A stretch of 5,474 nt of DNA, taken from the NCBI GenBank assembly GCA_019247135.1, contig JAFAPL010000834.1, forward strand, positions 1-5,474, in the 5' to 3' direction. This DNA is from Chloroflexota bacterium (GTDB lineage: Bacteria; Chloroflexota; UBA6077; CF-72). The translations under genes were made by a program, and so were the position numbers. The notes beneath the pieces were generated by a model. That model worked only from the letters and a program-made list of their open reading frames with translations. It did not search any database and was not told the origin of the DNA. Below are positions 5,219 to 5,474 of the stretch, in pieces. Within the stretch, counting starts at the first letter, position 1. Each line of letters opens with the position of its first letter.

Positions 5219-5474
5219 CACGTGACGCTCCGCGTGACGCTTGAGTGACGCCCCACGTGACGCGGGACGTGGTGGCCTGCCACGTGACGCCTGAGTGACG
5301 CTCCGCGTGACGCTTGAGTGACGCCTCACGTGACGCTGGACGGGATGGCCCGCCACGTGACGCTCTAGGTGACGCCTTCGGTGACGCTCACGGACGCCGC
5401 GCCAGGCGCTGTAGTGCCACGTGACGCCTGAGTGACGCCCCACGTGACGCCTGAGTGACGCTCCACGTGACGCT
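5219..5474. repeat. Non-coding array of 17 GTGACGC heptamers at 11/12-bp spacing
   Basis: Exact GTGACGC copies start at 5222, 5234, 5245, 5257, 5284, 5295, 5307, 5318, 5330, 5357, 5369, 5381, 5421, 5432, 5444, 5455 and 5467, all in the same orientation. Steps are mostly 11 and 12 bp, often alternating, so the working unit is about 23 bp: CACGTGACGCC followed by TGAGTGACGCTC, with variants. Eight copies are preceded by CAC, creating the palindrome CACGTG; five are preceded by GA (GAGTGACGC). Blocks are separated by degenerate spacers containing sequences such as TGGCCTGCCAC and TGGCCCGCCAC (near 5273 and 5346). Unit lengths of 23 and 73 bp are not multiples of three and no gene-like frame fits, so it looks non-coding. 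The array runs beyond the window. Its function is unknown: a minisatellite, an iterated protein-binding site or a genome-wide repeat are all possible. Confidence 0.93.
5222..5367. repeat. 73-bp tandem duplication inside the GTGACGC array
   Basis: Bases 5222-5294 and 5295-5367 align without gaps with 8 mismatches in 73 by hand count (about 89% identity); the first 31 bases are identical. Each copy carries five heptamers in the same 12, 11, 12, 27 pattern, including the spacer. This shows recent growth of the array by unequal exchange or slippage of a higher-order unit. The mismatches fall mostly in the spacer and none falls in a heptamer. Confidence 0.9.

Noticed and set aside
4553..5443. Minus-strand open frame of 296 codons crossing the repeat array and the start of the MFS gene
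   Set aside because: It overlaps the MFS gene in another frame, its product is Arg/His/Ser-rich low-complexity sequence without domains, and the repeat unit lengths (23 and 73 bp) are not multiples of three.
5219..5474. CRISPR array
   Set aside because: The conserved core is only 7 bp, spacing is 11-12 bp, and the intervening bases are themselves repetitive. CRISPR repeats are about 23-47 bp with unique spacers of similar length.

Overview
This is a compact, high-GC bacterial window with almost no space between genes. The gene families point to a soil-type bacterium, perhaps Chloroflexota or Actinomycetota: a GH127/DUF1680 enzyme, an ECF42-type sigma factor with a TPR-like tail paired with a YCII/DGPF protein, a cytidylate-kinase-like protein, and a 14-TM-type MFS pump. 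That placement is inferred from family distribution only; no rRNA or other marker gene is present.

Layout. The left edge (1-410, + strand) holds the C-terminal end of a GH127/DUF1680 glycoside hydrolase. It converges, with a 4-bp gap, on a run of five minus-strand genes. Read in the direction of transcription from the right these are: an MFS drug-efflux-type transporter (5163-3655), a cytidylate-kinase-like protein fused to a BON domain (3632-2808), a YCII/DGPF protein (2738-2394), an ECF42-type sigma factor (2397-1228) and a short-chain dehydrogenase (1215-415). Gaps are 22 bp, 69 bp, a 4-bp overlap and 12 bp. The 69-bp gap is the only internal one with room for a promoter, and it holds a candidate ECF-type promoter. 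The run may therefore be two units: MFS plus kinase-BON, and YCII plus sigma plus SDR.

The right edge (5164-5474) has no credible gene. It holds a weak -10-like element for the MFS gene and then an unusual array: 17 exact, same-strand copies of GTGACGC spaced mostly 11 and 12 bp apart, organised in blocks, with a 73-bp unit duplicated in tandem. The array runs off the window end. It is the least explained part of the window.

Two start sites need correction relative to a simple longest-ATG/GTG call. The sigma factor almost certainly starts upstream of its first GTG, most likely at a CTG in a CTGA overlap with the YCII stop codon. The kinase-BON gene most likely starts at GTG 3632, not inside the MFS gene.
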